DNA from: Pseudomonas putida
GTDB lineage: Bacteria > Pseudomonadota > Gammaproteobacteria > Pseudomonadales > Pseudomonadaceae
Assembly (NCBI RefSeq): GCF_002906855.1
Contig: NZ_MINI01000048.1
Span: forward strand, 434,001-498,000
Length of the DNA stretch: 64,000 bases
Direction of reading: 5' to 3'
Shown here: positions 1 through 8,345 of the stretch, piece after piece
How the letters are laid out: every line of letters begins with the position of its first letter
How positions within the stretch are numbered: position 1 is the stretch's first letter
Position numbers and translations under genes: made by a program
The notes under the pieces: model-generated
Told to the model about the DNA's origin: nothing
Database searches by the model: none
The model's input: the letters and a program-made list of their open reading frames with translations, nothing else

Positions 1-444
1 ACCGATGGCAGCGGCCATCGGCTCTTCGATCAGGAACACTTCACGGGCACCGGCACCCAGGGCCGACTCGCGAATGGCACGGCGCTCTACCTGGGTCGAT
101 TTGCACGGCACACAGATGAGCACGCGTGGGCTCGGCTGCAGGAAGCTGTTTTCGTGAACCTTGTTGATGAAGTACTGCAGCATTTTTTCACAAACGCTGA
201 AGTCGGCGATGACGCCGTCCTTCATCGGACGAATGGCAGCAATGTTACCTGGCGTACGGCCCAGCATGCGCTTGGCTTCGGTACCGACGGCGACGACGCT
301 TTTCTGGTTGCCGTGGGTACGGATGGCAACAACCGAGGGCTCATTCAGGACGATACCGCGCTCACGCACGTAAATAAGGGTGTTGGCAGTCCCCAGGTCG
401 ATGGAAAGATCGCTGGAAAACATGCCACGCAGTTTCTTGAACAT
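1..444 (-). CDS. mreB: MreB, actin-like rod-shape protein (5' part only)
   Basis: Bacterial actin homologue that forms membrane-associated filaments and directs lateral-wall peptidoglycan synthesis. The reading frame starts with ATG at 444 and runs off the left edge, so only the first 148 residues are present. Visible are the N-terminal segment MFKKLRGMFSSDLSIDLGTA, with the phosphate-1 loop DLGTANT, the block NEPSVVAIR, and the segment ending EEPMAAAIG at the window edge. These are hallmark MreB residues. The gene is transcribed divergently from gatC across about 200 bp, the usual Pseudomonas arrangement; mreC and mreD would be expected beyond the left edge. No rival family fits. Confidence 0.97.
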   Translation of the reverse strand, partial: MFKKLRGMFSSDLSIDLGTANTLIYVRERGIVLNEPSVVAIRTHGNQKSVVAVGTEAKRMLGRTPGNIAAIRPMKDGVIADFSVCEKMLQYFINKVHENSFLQPSPRVLICVPCKSTQVERRAIRESALGAGAREVFLIEEPMAAAIG

Positions 445-648
445 GGGAAAGTGACCCTGGGGAAAGCGTGGGTAAAAAAGTGCGGCAAACTCTAACAATG
501 GCAGGGATTTTGGGCAAGGAGCCAATATGTTAAATTGGCTGTTTTTCCGAGCACGCCAGCAGATGATCGCGGCCGTTAGACCGCCAAAATGCTGACATGT
601 TCCTCACCGCGGACCCTGATCGGTTCTTTGTTTCCCCTGGAGATCACC

Positions 649-936
649 ATGGCGCTTGAACGCAGCGACGTGGAAAAGATCGCCCATCTGGCCCGCCTGG
701 GCCTGAATGACGGCGAACTGCCACGCATTACTGACGCCCTGAACAGCATTCTCGGGCTGGTCGACCAGATGCAAGCGGTCGACACCAACGGCATCGAGCC
801 CCTGGCCCACCCCCTGGAGGCCAGCCAGCGCCTGCGCCCTGACCAGGTCACCGAAAGCAACCAGCGCGACGCCTACCAGGCGATCGCTCCATCGACCGAA
901 AGCGGTCTGTACCTGGTACCCAAAGTCATCGAGTAA
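649..936 (+). CDS. gatC: Glutamyl/aspartyl-tRNA amidotransferase subunit C
   Basis: Small subunit of the GatCAB complex, which converts Glu-tRNA(Gln) and Asp-tRNA(Asn) to the amidated forms in the cytoplasm. The 95-residue product starts MALERSDVEKIAHLARLGL and contains the typical helical GatC core followed by an extended tail that wraps around GatA. ATG at 649 was preferred over in-frame upstream codons because it gives the family length and N-terminus and has CCTGGAG a few bases upstream. It is the first gene of gatCAB and is separated from gatA by 15 bp. Confidence 0.96.
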   Translation: MALERSDVEKIAHLARLGLNDGELPRITDALNSILGLVDQMQAVDTNGIEPLAHPLEASQRLRPDQVTESNQRDAYQAIAPSTESGLYLVPKVIE

Positions 937-951
937 GGGATAGAGCCTGCC

Positions 952-2403
952 ATGCATGAATTGACCCTGGCCGAGATCGCCCGCGGACTCGCCGACAAGT
1001 CGTTTTCCTCCGAAGAGCTGACCGGCGCCCTGCTGGCGCGCGTCAAGCAGATCGACCCACAGATCAACAGCTTCATCAGCGTCACCGAAGAGCTGGCCCT
1101 GGGCCAGGCCCGTGCCGCCGACGCCCGTCGCGCCGCTGGCGAGACCGGCGCTCTGCTCGGTGCACCGATCGCCCACAAGGACCTGTTCTGCACCCTCGGC
1201 GTACGCACCAGCTGCGGCTCGAAGATGCTCGACAACTTCAAGGCGCCGTACGACGCCACCGTGGTCGCCAAGCTGGCCGAAGCCGGCATGGTCACCCTGG
1301 GCAAGACCAACATGGACGAATTCGCCATGGGTTCGGCCAACGAATCCAGCCACTACGGCGCGGTGAAGAACCCGTGGAACCTCGAGCACGTGCCTGGTGG
1401 CTCGTCCGGTGGTTCGGCCGCGGCTGTGGCCGCGCGCCTGCTGCCGGCCACCACCGGCACCGACACCGGTGGCTCGATCCGCCAGCCAGCGGCACTGACC
1501 AACCTCACCGGCCTCAAGCCGACGTACGGTCGTGTATCGCGCTGGGGCATGATCGCCTACGCCTCCAGCCTCGACCAGGGTGGCCCACTGGCACGCACCG
1601 CCGAAGACTGCGCCCTGCTGCTGCAAGGCATGGCCGGCTTTGACGCCAAGGATTCCACCAGCATCGACGAGCCAGTGCCGGATTACAGCGCCGCGCTCAA
1701 CGGCTCGCTGCAGGGCCTGCGCATTGGCCTGCCGAAGGAGTACTTCAGTGCCGGCCTCGACCCGCGCATCGCCGAGCTGGTCCAGGCCAGCGTCAAGGAG
1801 CTGGAAAAGCTCGGTGCGGTGGTCAAGGAAATCAGCCTGCCGAACATGCAGCACGCGATCCCGGCGTACTACGTGATCGCCCCGGCCGAAGCCTCCTCCA
1901 ACCTGTCGCGTTTCGACGGCGTGCGCTTCGGCTACCGCTGCGAAGAGCCGAAAGACCTGACCGACCTGTACAAGCGTTCCCGTGGCGAAGGCTTCGGCGC
2001 CGAAGTGCAGCGCCGCATCATGGTTGGCACCTACGCCCTGTCGGCCGGCTACTATGACGCCTACTACGTCAAGGCGCAGCAGATCCGCCGCCTGATCAAG
2101 AACGACTTCATGGCCGCCTTCAACGATGTCGACCTGATCCTCGGCCCGACCACGCCGAACCCGGCCTGGAAGCTTGGCGCCAAGAGCAGCGACCCGGTCG
2201 CCGCCTACCTGGAAGACGTCTACACCATCACCGCCAACCTGGCAGGCCTGCCGGGCCTGTCGATGCCAGCCGGCTTCGTCGATGGCCTGCCGGTCGGCGT
2301 GCAGCTGCTGGCCCCGTACTTCCAGGAAGGCCGCCTGCTCAACGTCGCGCACCGTTACCAGCAAGTCACCGACTGGCACACCCGCGCCCCTAACGGCTTC
2401 TGA
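952..2403 (+). CDS. gatA: Glutamyl/aspartyl-tRNA amidotransferase subunit A
   Basis: Glutaminase/amidase subunit of GatCAB. It releases ammonia from glutamine and channels it to GatB. The product is 483 residues, the normal family length. The amidase-signature triad is visible: Lys76 in AHKDLF, cis-Ser151 in PGGSSGGSA and nucleophile Ser175 in DTGGSIRQPA. Spacings of 75 and 24 residues match those of characterised GatA enzymes. It lies between gatC and gatB with short gaps, consistent with a single transcript. Nothing is unusual. Confidence 0.98.
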   Translation: MHELTLAEIARGLADKSFSSEELTGALLARVKQIDPQINSFISVTEELALGQARAADARRAAGETGALLGAPIAHKDLFCTLGVRTSCGSKMLDNFKAPYDATVVAKLAEAGMVTLGKTNMDEFAMGSANESSHYGAVKNPWNLEHVPGGSSGGSAAAVAARLLPATTGTDTGGSIRQPAALTNLTGLKPTYGRVSRWGMIAYASSLDQGGPLARTAEDCALLLQGMAGFDAKDSTSIDEPVPDYSAALNGSLQGLRIGLPKEYFSAGLDPRIAELVQASVKELEKLGAVVKEISLPNMQHAIPAYYVIAPAEASSNLSRFDGVRFGYRCEEPKDLTDLYKRSRGEGFGAEVQRRIMVGTYALSAGYYDAYYVKAQQIRRLIKNDFMAAFNDVDLILGPTTPNPAWKLGAKSSDPVAAYLEDVYTITANLAGLPGLSMPAGFVDGLPVGVQLLAPYFQEGRLLNVAHRYQQVTDWHTRAPNGF

Positions 2404-2414
2404 GGAATTCACAC

Positions 2415-3860
2415 ATGCAATGGGAAGTTGTGATCGGGCTGGAGATTCATACCCAGCTGGCCACCCAGTCGAAGATCTTCTCCGGCAGCGCCACCACCTT
2501 CGGCTCCGAGCCGAACACCCAGGCCAGCCTGGTTGATTTGGGCATGCCCGGCGTACTGCCGGTGCTGAACCAGGAAGCCGTGCGCATGGCCTGCATGTTC
2601 GGCCTGGCGATCGATGCCGAGATCGGCAAGCGCAACGTGTTCGCGCGCAAGAACTACTTCTACCCCGACCTGCCCAAGGGCTACCAGATCAGCCAGATGG
2701 ACCTGCCGATCGTCGGCAAGGGCCACCTGGACATCGCCCTGGAAGACGGCACCATCAAGCGTATCGGTGTTACCCGCGCGCACCTGGAAGAAGACGCCGG
2801 CAAGAGCCTGCACGAAGACTTCAGTGGCTCTACCGGCATCGACCTGAACCGCGCCGGCACGCCGCTGCTGGAAATCGTCTCCGAGCCGGACATGCGCAGC
2901 GCCAAGGAAGCCGTGGCCTACGTCAAGGCCATCCACGCCCTGGTGCGCTACCTGGGCATCTGTGACGGCAACATGGCCGAAGGCTCGCTGCGCTGCGACT
3001 GCAACGTGTCGATCCGCCCGAAAGGCCAGGCCGAGTTCGGCACCCGCTGCGAGATCAAGAACGTCAACTCGTTCCGCTTCATCGAGCGCGCGATCAACAG
3101 CGAGATCCAGCGTCAGATCGACCTGATCGAGGACGGCGGCAAGGTGGTGCAGGAAACCCGCCTGTACGACCCGAACAAGGACGAGACCCGCTCCATGCGC
3201 AGCAAGGAGGAGGCCAACGACTACCGTTACTTCCCCGATCCGGACCTGCTGCCGGTGGTGATCGAGGACAGCTTCCTCGAAACCGTCCGCGCTGGCCTGC
3301 CGGAGCTGCCGCCACAGAAGGTCGAGCGCTTCCAGAGCCAGTACGGCCTGTCGGCCTACGACGCCAACGTACTGGCTTCCAGCCGCGAACAGGCGGACTA
3401 CTTCGAAGAAGTGGTGAAGATCGGTGGCGACGCCAAACTGGCCGCCAACTGGGTCATGGTCGAGCTGGGCAGCCTGCTGAACAAGCTCGGCATCGAGATC
3501 GACCAGGCGCCGGTAAGCGCCGCGCACCTGGGCGGCATGCTGCTGCGCATTCGTGACAACACCATCAGCGGCAAGATTGCCAAGACCGTGTTCGAGGCCA
3601 TGGCCGCCGGTGAAGGCGATGCCGACAGTATCATCTCAAGCCGTGGCCTCAAGCAGGTCACCGACACCGGTGCGATCGACAAGATGCTCGACGAAATGCT
3701 CGCAGCCAACGCCGAACAGGTCGAACAATACCGCGCCGCCGACGAGGCCAAGCGCGGCAAGATGTTCGGCTTCTTCGTCGGTCAGGCGATGAAGGCTTCC
3801 AAAGGCAAGGCCAACCCGGGGCAGGTGAACCAATTGCTCAAGGCCAAGCTCGAAGGGTGA
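2415..3860 (+). CDS. gatB: Glutamyl/aspartyl-tRNA amidotransferase subunit B
   Basis: Kinase/transamidase subunit of GatCAB. It activates the misacylated aminoacyl-tRNA with ATP and transfers ammonia to it. The 481-residue protein opens with the GatB signature VVIGLEIHTQLAT, has the internal blocks RCDCNVSIRP and YRYFPDPDLLP, and ends with the helical GatB/YqeY tail (about residues 330-481) that binds tRNA. The start is an ATG 11 bp after the gatA stop, with GAGGAA upstream. It is the last gene of the operon; a hairpin and a REP pair follow. Confidence 0.98.
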   Translation: MQWEVVIGLEIHTQLATQSKIFSGSATTFGSEPNTQASLVDLGMPGVLPVLNQEAVRMACMFGLAIDAEIGKRNVFARKNYFYPDLPKGYQISQMDLPIVGKGHLDIALEDGTIKRIGVTRAHLEEDAGKSLHEDFSGSTGIDLNRAGTPLLEIVSEPDMRSAKEAVAYVKAIHALVRYLGICDGNMAEGSLRCDCNVSIRPKGQAEFGTRCEIKNVNSFRFIERAINSEIQRQIDLIEDGGKVVQETRLYDPNKDETRSMRSKEEANDYRYFPDPDLLPVVIEDSFLETVRAGLPELPPQKVERFQSQYGLSAYDANVLASSREQADYFEEVVKIGGDAKLAANWVMVELGSLLNKLGIEIDQAPVSAAHLGGMLLRIRDNTISGKIAKTVFEAMAAGEGDADSIISSRGLKQVTDTGAIDKMLDEMLAANAEQVEQYRAADEAKRGKMFGFFVGQAMKASKGKANPGQVNQLLKAKLEG

Positions 3861-3874
3861 GCTGAAAAAAGCGG

Positions 3875-3891
3875 CGAGGGCTTTGCCCTCG
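3875..3891 (+). terminator. Hairpin after gatB
   Basis: A 7-bp perfect stem (cgagggc/gccctcg) with a ttt loop begins 14 bp after the gatB stop. There is no clear T-run downstream, so it may be a weak terminator or simply run into the adjoining REP pair. Confidence 0.45.
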
Positions 3892-3958
3892 ATCGCGGGT
3901 CAAGCCCGCTCCTACAAGAGATCGCGCCATTCCTGTAGGAGCGGGCTTGACCCGCGAT
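3892..3958. repeat. REP pair (inverted), variant gggtcaagccc
   Basis: Two arms, 3892-3916 (atcgcgggtcaagcccgctc...) and 3934-3958, are exact reverse complements over 25 bp and are separated by 17 bp. This is the P. putida-type repetitive extragenic palindrome arranged head to head. It sits between gatB and the RlpA-like gene and could form a long mRNA hairpin that separates the two transcripts. Confidence 0.85.
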
Positions 3959-3996
3959 GGGCCGCACAGCGGCCCCAATGCACCGGAGCATCCGAA

Positions 3997-4371
3997 TTGC
4001 TAAAACGATCCCTAGGTACGCTAGCCCTCTTCTCTGTCCTGGCCGGCTGCGCCAGCCACGACATCGACCCGCGCGGTTACAACGAAACCGGCACCGCTTC
4101 CTATTACGGCTCGCGCCACCACGGCAAACGCACTGCCAGCGGCGAACCGTTCAACCAGCACGGTCTCACTGCCGCCCACCGCAGCCTGCCATTCGGCAGC
4201 CGGGTGCTGGTCACCAACCTAGCCAACGACCGCAGCGTGGTGGTCCGCGTCAACGACCGCGGCCCGCATACCCGCGGCCGGTTGATCGACCTGTCACGTG
4301 CCGCAGCAGAAAAAATCGGCATGCTCCGTAGCGGAACGGCGCGCGTCCGGGTACAAGGTCTGAGCGACTGA
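3997..4371 (+). CDS. Small RlpA-like double-psi beta-barrel lipoprotein
   Basis: Outer-membrane lipoprotein of the septal ring lytic transglycosylase (RlpA) family; full-length RlpA cleaves peptide-stripped glycan. TTG at 3997 is the likely start because GGAG lies 8 bp upstream and translation then gives a compact lipoprotein signal with lipobox LAGC (Cys18). No ATG or GTG gives a comparable N-terminus. The 124-residue product has a single DPBB domain (about residues 30-120) with the family blocks GTASYYG, TASGEPF, LPFGSRVLVTN and RVNDRGPH. It lacks the C-terminal SPOR domain of full-length RlpA, so septal targeting cannot be assumed. Whether it is catalytically active is unknown. Confidence 0.88.
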   Translation: MLKRSLGTLALFSVLAGCASHDIDPRGYNETGTASYYGSRHHGKRTASGEPFNQHGLTAAHRSLPFGSRVLVTNLANDRSVVVRVNDRGPHTRGRLIDLSRAAAEKIGMLRSGTARVRVQGLSD

Positions 4372-4431
4372 CCTGACAGGAGTCTGATCATTTTCGACCT
4401 GGCCACCCTCCCCACCTTCAGCCTGCTGCAA

Positions 4432-5475
4432 ATGGGCGTTGCCCTGCTGCTGCTGATCGCCGGAGCCGAACTCCTGGTGCGCGCCGCTCTGCGCCTGGCC
4501 CAGCGCCTGCACGTGCGACCACTGATCATCGGCCTGAGCCTGGTGGCCTTCGGCAGCACCGCGCCGCAGCTGACCGTGAGCCTGCAAGCCGCCTATCAAG
4601 GTGCGCCCGACGTGGCCGTGGGCAGCGTGATCGGCAGCAACATCTTCAACGTGCTGGTCATCCTTGGCCTGGCCGCACTGATCATCCCGCTGCGGGTATC
4701 ACGCCAACTGGTGCGCCTGGACATCCCGTTGATGATCGTTGCCAGCGGCCTGGTCTATGCGCTCTGTGCCAATGGCCACCTGGGCCGGGCCGAAGGGCTG
4801 CTGCTGCTGCTCGCCCTGGCCGGCTACCTGGCCATGCTGTGGCACCAGTCTCGCAACTATGCCCGCACCTATCCCGCCCAGAATGCCGGGGCTGCCAGCG
4901 CCGGGCGCTTCTGGTCCGGAACACTGCTGCAGGTGCTGTTCGGCCTTGGCCTGTTGAGCCTGGCCGGCCACCTGCTACTGGAAGCGGCCATTGAAGTGGC
5001 TACCGATCTCGGCCTGTCCGAACGCGTCATCGGCCTGACTGTGGTGGCCGTGTGCACGTCCCTGCCTGAACTTGCCGCCGCGCTGATCGCCGCCATTCGC
5101 GGCGAGCGAGAGATCGCGGTAGGTACGGTGATCGGCAGCAACCTGTTCAACCTGCTGGCAGTGCTCGGCCTGACGGCGCTGATCACCCCTGAGCCGCTGA
5201 GCATCTCGCCCAATGCGCTGGCGTTCGACCTGCCGGTAATGCTGGGTGTCGCGGCCCTGAGCCTGCCCGTGTTCTACTCCGGCTACCGTGTCACCCGCGT
5301 CGAGGGACTGGTGTTCCTCTGCCTGTATCTGGTCTATGGCCTGCATGTAGCGGCCTTCACCATGGGCATGCCACTGGCCGGGCGGCTGGAGCAATTGATG
5401 TTTTTCTATGTATTGCCGGTGCTCGGCTTGGTTTTGCTGTTCACCACTGTGCGAGCCTGGCGCAGGCAGCACTAG
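4432..5475 (+). CDS. CaCA-family Na+/Ca2+ (cation) antiporter, YrbG-like
   Basis: Inner-membrane cation/Ca2+ exchanger with the family's inverted alpha repeats. Repeat 1 is near residues 35-75 (GLSLVAFGSTAPQ...VGSVIGSNIFN) and repeat 2 near 200-240 (GLTVVAVCTSLPE...VGTVIGSNLFN), within about ten hydrophobic segments. Repeat 2 has the usual acidic TSLPE motif, but repeat 1 reads STAPQ, with Gln in place of the normally ion-coordinating Glu. The ATG at 4432 is the first standard start. However, the only strong Shine-Dalgarno (AGGAGT, 4378-4383) lies further upstream, 7 bp before an in-frame ATT at 4390, and the frame stays open between them. A non-standard start adding 14 residues is therefore possible. 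Confidence 0.85.
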   Translation: MGVALLLLIAGAELLVRAALRLAQRLHVRPLIIGLSLVAFGSTAPQLTVSLQAAYQGAPDVAVGSVIGSNIFNVLVILGLAALIIPLRVSRQLVRLDIPLMIVASGLVYALCANGHLGRAEGLLLLLALAGYLAMLWHQSRNYARTYPAQNAGAASAGRFWSGTLLQVLFGLGLLSLAGHLLLEAAIEVATDLGLSERVIGLTVVAVCTSLPELAAALIAAIRGEREIAVGTVIGSNLFNLLAVLGLTALITPEPLSISPNALAFDLPVMLGVAALSLPVFYSGYRVTRVEGLVFLCLYLVYGLHVAAFTMGMPLAGRLEQLMFFYVLPVLGLVLLFTTVRAWRRQH

Positions 5476-5535
5476 GGGCCTGGCACGGGATTGTGGGAGG
5501 ACCACCAGGCGCTGGCCTTTCCTCTGCATCGCCCG

Positions 5536-5764
5536 TGAGATCGAGCGCCGCCCGCGCGGCGCATCGCGAGCTTTGCTCGCTCCTACGTTTGTTTTTGGCC
5601 AGTAACGCCTGTGACAGGCGCACGCGACCGCCTTGTTGGTACGACACGATATTGAGGCATGCGCCAAGGCGTTCGCGCGCAAATCCCACAGGAATGATTG
5701 GCCCGAAACAAACGTAGGAGCGAGCAAAGCTCGCGATGCGCCGCGCGGGCGGCGCTCGATCTCA
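5536..5764. repeat. 65-bp near-perfect inverted repeat filling the intergenic gap
   Basis: The gap between the exchanger and the permease (5476-5778, convergent genes) holds two arms, 5536-5600 and 5700-5764. They are reverse complements over 65 bp with only two mismatches; the 57 bp from 5537 to 5593 match 5707-5763 exactly. The spacer is 99 bp. Each arm carries its own palindrome (gcgccgcccgcgcggcgc) and a segment resembling a REP core (cgagctttgctcgctcctac). It may be a compound REP/BIME, a MITE-like element or a bidirectional terminator. No coding sequence was seen in the gap. Confidence 0.85.
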
Positions 5765-5778
5765 TTGGCGATAAAAAT

Positions 5779-7140
5779 CTAACGGCGAACCTGGCGAGCC
5801 TTCTTCAGCTTGAAGGCCACCCACAGCACCGCAATCCACCCCGGAATCAGCATCACCGAGATGCGGATCGGCGGGGTCAGGTACATCACCCCCAGGATCA
5901 GCACGATGAACGCCAGGCACAGGTAGTTGGTCAGCGGGTGCCCCCAGCTCTGGTAGAACGGGGTAATGCCGGCCGCCAGCTTGGCCTTGCGGAACTTGAG
6001 GTGGGTAATGCTGATGCTGGCCCAGTTGATCACCAGCGCCGAAACCGCCAGTGCCATCAACAGGCCGAACGCCTCACCGGGCATCAGGTAGTTGATCAGC
6101 ACGCACAGGCCGGTCGCAAAAGCCGAAACGCCCAACGCTGTCAGTGGCACGCCGCTGCGGCTGACCTTGAGCAGCTGGCGCGGCGCATCCCCCTGGCTGG
6201 CCAGGCCGAACAGCATGCGGCTGTTGGCGTACACGCAGCTGTTGTACACCGACAGCGCGGCGGTCAGCACCACGATGTTGAGGATGGTCGCCACCAGGTC
6301 GCTGTCCAGCTCGTGGAAGATCATCACGAACGGGCTGCCACCCTGCACCACTTTCTGCCAGGGGTACAGCGACAGCAGCACGGCCAGGGCGCCGATGTAG
6401 AAGATCAGGATGCGGTAGACCACCTGGTTGGTCGCCTTGGGGATGCTCTGGCGCGGATTGTCGGCCTCGGCAGCGGTGATACCGACCAGCTCCAGGCCAC
6501 CGAACGAGAACATGATCACCGCCAGCGCCATCACCAGCCCGGTCACGCCATTGGGGAAGAACCCGCCGTACTGCCACAGGTTGGCCACGCTGGCATCCGG
6601 GCCGCCGTGGCCGCTGGCCAGCAGCCAGGCACCGAAGCCGATCATGCTGACGATAGCCACCACCTTGACCAGGGCGAACCAGAACTCCATCTCGCCGTAG
6701 ACCCTCACCTGGGTCAGGTTGATCAGGTTGATTGCCACGAAGAAGATCGCCGCCGTGGCCCAGGTCGGGAACTCCGGCCACCAGTACTGCACATAGATAC
6801 CCACGGCCGTGAGCTCGGCCATGCCGACCAGCACATATACCACCCAGTAGTTCCAACCGGAGACGAACCCGGCGAACTCGCTCCAGTATTGGTGGGCGAA
6901 GTGGCTGAAGCTGCCGGCGACCGGTTCCTCGACCACCATCTCACCCAATTGGCGCATGATGAAGAAGGCCATCAGGCCGGCGATGGCGTAGCCCAGCAAA
7001 ACGGAGGGGCCAGCCAGCTGGATGGTCTGGGCGATGCCCAGAAACAGCCCGGTGCCGACAGCACCGCCTAGCGCAATCAGCTGGATATGGCGATTCTTCA
7101 ACCCGCGCTTCAGCGGCTCGGGCGTGCTCTGGTCTTGCAT
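5779..7140 (-). CDS. aroP: Aromatic amino acid permease, AroP-type (APC superfamily)
   Basis: Inner-membrane proton-coupled amino acid permease. The 453-residue protein has about 12 hydrophobic segments and is strikingly similar in recalled blocks to E. coli AroP: LKRGLKNRHIQLIALGGA near the start, RQLGEMVVEEPVAGSFSHFA, SGWNYWV, GGLELVGITAAEADNP and IPKATNQV. Transport of Phe, Tyr and Trp is therefore the best guess, although the closely related PheP and GABA permeases cannot be excluded. ATG at 7140 has AAAGGA upstream. It lies 57 bp downstream of the AEC-family gene on the same strand, so they could be co-transcribed. Confidence 0.85.
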   Translation of the reverse strand: MQDQSTPEPLKRGLKNRHIQLIALGGAVGTGLFLGIAQTIQLAGPSVLLGYAIAGLMAFFIMRQLGEMVVEEPVAGSFSHFAHQYWSEFAGFVSGWNYWVVYVLVGMAELTAVGIYVQYWWPEFPTWATAAIFFVAINLINLTQVRVYGEMEFWFALVKVVAIVSMIGFGAWLLASGHGGPDASVANLWQYGGFFPNGVTGLVMALAVIMFSFGGLELVGITAAEADNPRQSIPKATNQVVYRILIFYIGALAVLLSLYPWQKVVQGGSPFVMIFHELDSDLVATILNIVVLTAALSVYNSCVYANSRMLFGLASQGDAPRQLLKVSRSGVPLTALGVSAFATGLCVLINYLMPGEAFGLLMALAVSALVINWASISITHLKFRKAKLAAGITPFYQSWGHPLTNYLCLAFIVLILGVMYLTPPIRISVMLIPGWIAVLWVAFKLKKARQVRR

Positions 7141-7197
7141 GAAGTGTCCTTTGGCTCAGTGAGGCAGTGTTGTTGCTGTTGTTTTGCAGTCAAGGAT

Positions 7198-8139
7198 CTA
7201 GATCCATCCGCCCCACTGCAAGATGAAAATACCAATATTGGTGGTGATCGCCGCCATTAGCGTTGTAATCACGATGATCGAGGCCGCCAGTTCGTGGTTA
7301 CCGTTGGCGGCGCGGGCCATGACATAGCTGGCCGCTGCCGTCGGGCTGCCGATATAGAGGAACAGGATGCCCAGCTCGGCTCCACGGAAACCGCACAACC
7401 AGGCACCCAGGGTACCGATCAGCGGCAGCCAGACCATCTTCACCAAGCTGGCATCGATGGCCAGCTTGCCGCTGTCACGCAGCGCCGCCAGCGAAAGGGT
7501 GCCGCCGATGCAGATCAGCGCCAGCGGCAGGGTCATCTGCGCCAGGTAGTCGCCCGAGGTCAGCAGCCAGTTGGGCAGCGGCACCTGCCCGTAAGCCATC
7601 GGCGTGGCGACCAGCACGCTGATGATCAGCGGGTTGCTGAAGATGCTCTTGCAGATGCTCCAGGGGTCGGACTTGAGGTCCGGGCTGTACACCGCCAGCA
7701 CCACCGACGATAGCGAGTTGTACATGAGGATCACCAGGCCGGCGAGCACCGCCCCCAGGGAGATGCCGTAGTCGCCATAGAGACTGGCGGCCAGGGCCAG
7801 GCCGATCACACCGTTGTTGCCGCGGAACGCGCCCTGGGTGTAGATGCCGCGGTCGGCCAGCGGGCTGCGCCAGATGGCCATGCCCCAGGACACGGCGAAG
7901 CCGACCAGGGTGGCGGCGACGAAGTAGAGGATGACCTTGGGCTGCACCGCCGTGGCCAGGTCGGCGTGGTAGATGCCGAGGAACAGCAACGCTGGCATGC
8001 AGACGTTGAACACCAGCTGCGAGGCGACGCGGTTGAAATTGTCGTCGATCAGCTGGATGCGTTTGAGCAACACGCCCATGAACAGCATGGCGAAGACGGG
8101 CGCCGTGATGTTCAGCGTCTGGATAAGAAGGGCGAGCAT
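7198..8139 (-). CDS. AEC-family transporter (malate/auxin-efflux-carrier type permease)
   Basis: Inner-membrane carrier of the auxin efflux carrier (AEC) family, which includes bacterial malate/malonate permeases. The 313-residue product has about ten hydrophobic segments, with family features such as NITAPVFAMLFMGVLLKR near the N-terminus, the central FRGNNGVIGLALA block, and a C-terminal LYIGSPTAAASYVMA block. ATG at 8139 is preferred; a TTG at 8145 lies only 4 bases after the AGGA motif. The substrate cannot be read from the sequence. It lies downstream of roxR beyond a REP pair. Confidence 0.82.
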   Translation of the reverse strand: MLALLIQTLNITAPVFAMLFMGVLLKRIQLIDDNFNRVASQLVFNVCMPALLFLGIYHADLATAVQPKVILYFVAATLVGFAVSWGMAIWRSPLADRGIYTQGAFRGNNGVIGLALAASLYGDYGISLGAVLAGLVILMYNSLSSVVLAVYSPDLKSDPWSICKSIFSNPLIISVLVATPMAYGQVPLPNWLLTSGDYLAQMTLPLALICIGGTLSLAALRDSGKLAIDASLVKMVWLPLIGTLGAWLCGFRGAELGILFLYIGSPTAAASYVMARAANGNHELAASIIVITTLMAAITTNIGIFILQWGGWI

Positions 8140-8246
8140 GCGCAAGCGGTCCTGATGGGGTTGCCGTTAGGCGGCTAATGATACGCCAACGCGTCAGGAA
8201 TTGCGGGGATCGTGGAGGACTATCTTGATACACCTGTGCCGGCCCT

Positions 8247-8330
8247 TTCGCGGGGCAAGCCCGCTCCTACAGATTCACCGCCGACCCAGGGCCTGATGAA
8301 AATCCTGTAGGAGCGGGCTTGCCCCGCGAA
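8247..8330. repeat. REP pair (inverted), variant ggggcaagcccg
   Basis: Arms 8247-8272 and 8305-8330 are exact 26-bp reverse complements (ttcgcggggcaagcccgctc...) separated by 32 bp. The pair lies between roxR and the AEC permease gene on the minus strand and could terminate or attenuate the roxSR transcript. Confidence 0.88.
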
Positions 8331-8345
8331 GAAGCTTACACGGAG

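Noticed and set aside
604..2412. 602-codon open frame antisense to gatC/gatA
   Set aside because: It is the mirror of a high-GC gene; composition is Ala/Gly/Val/Arg-rich without family motifs, and both sense genes are certain.
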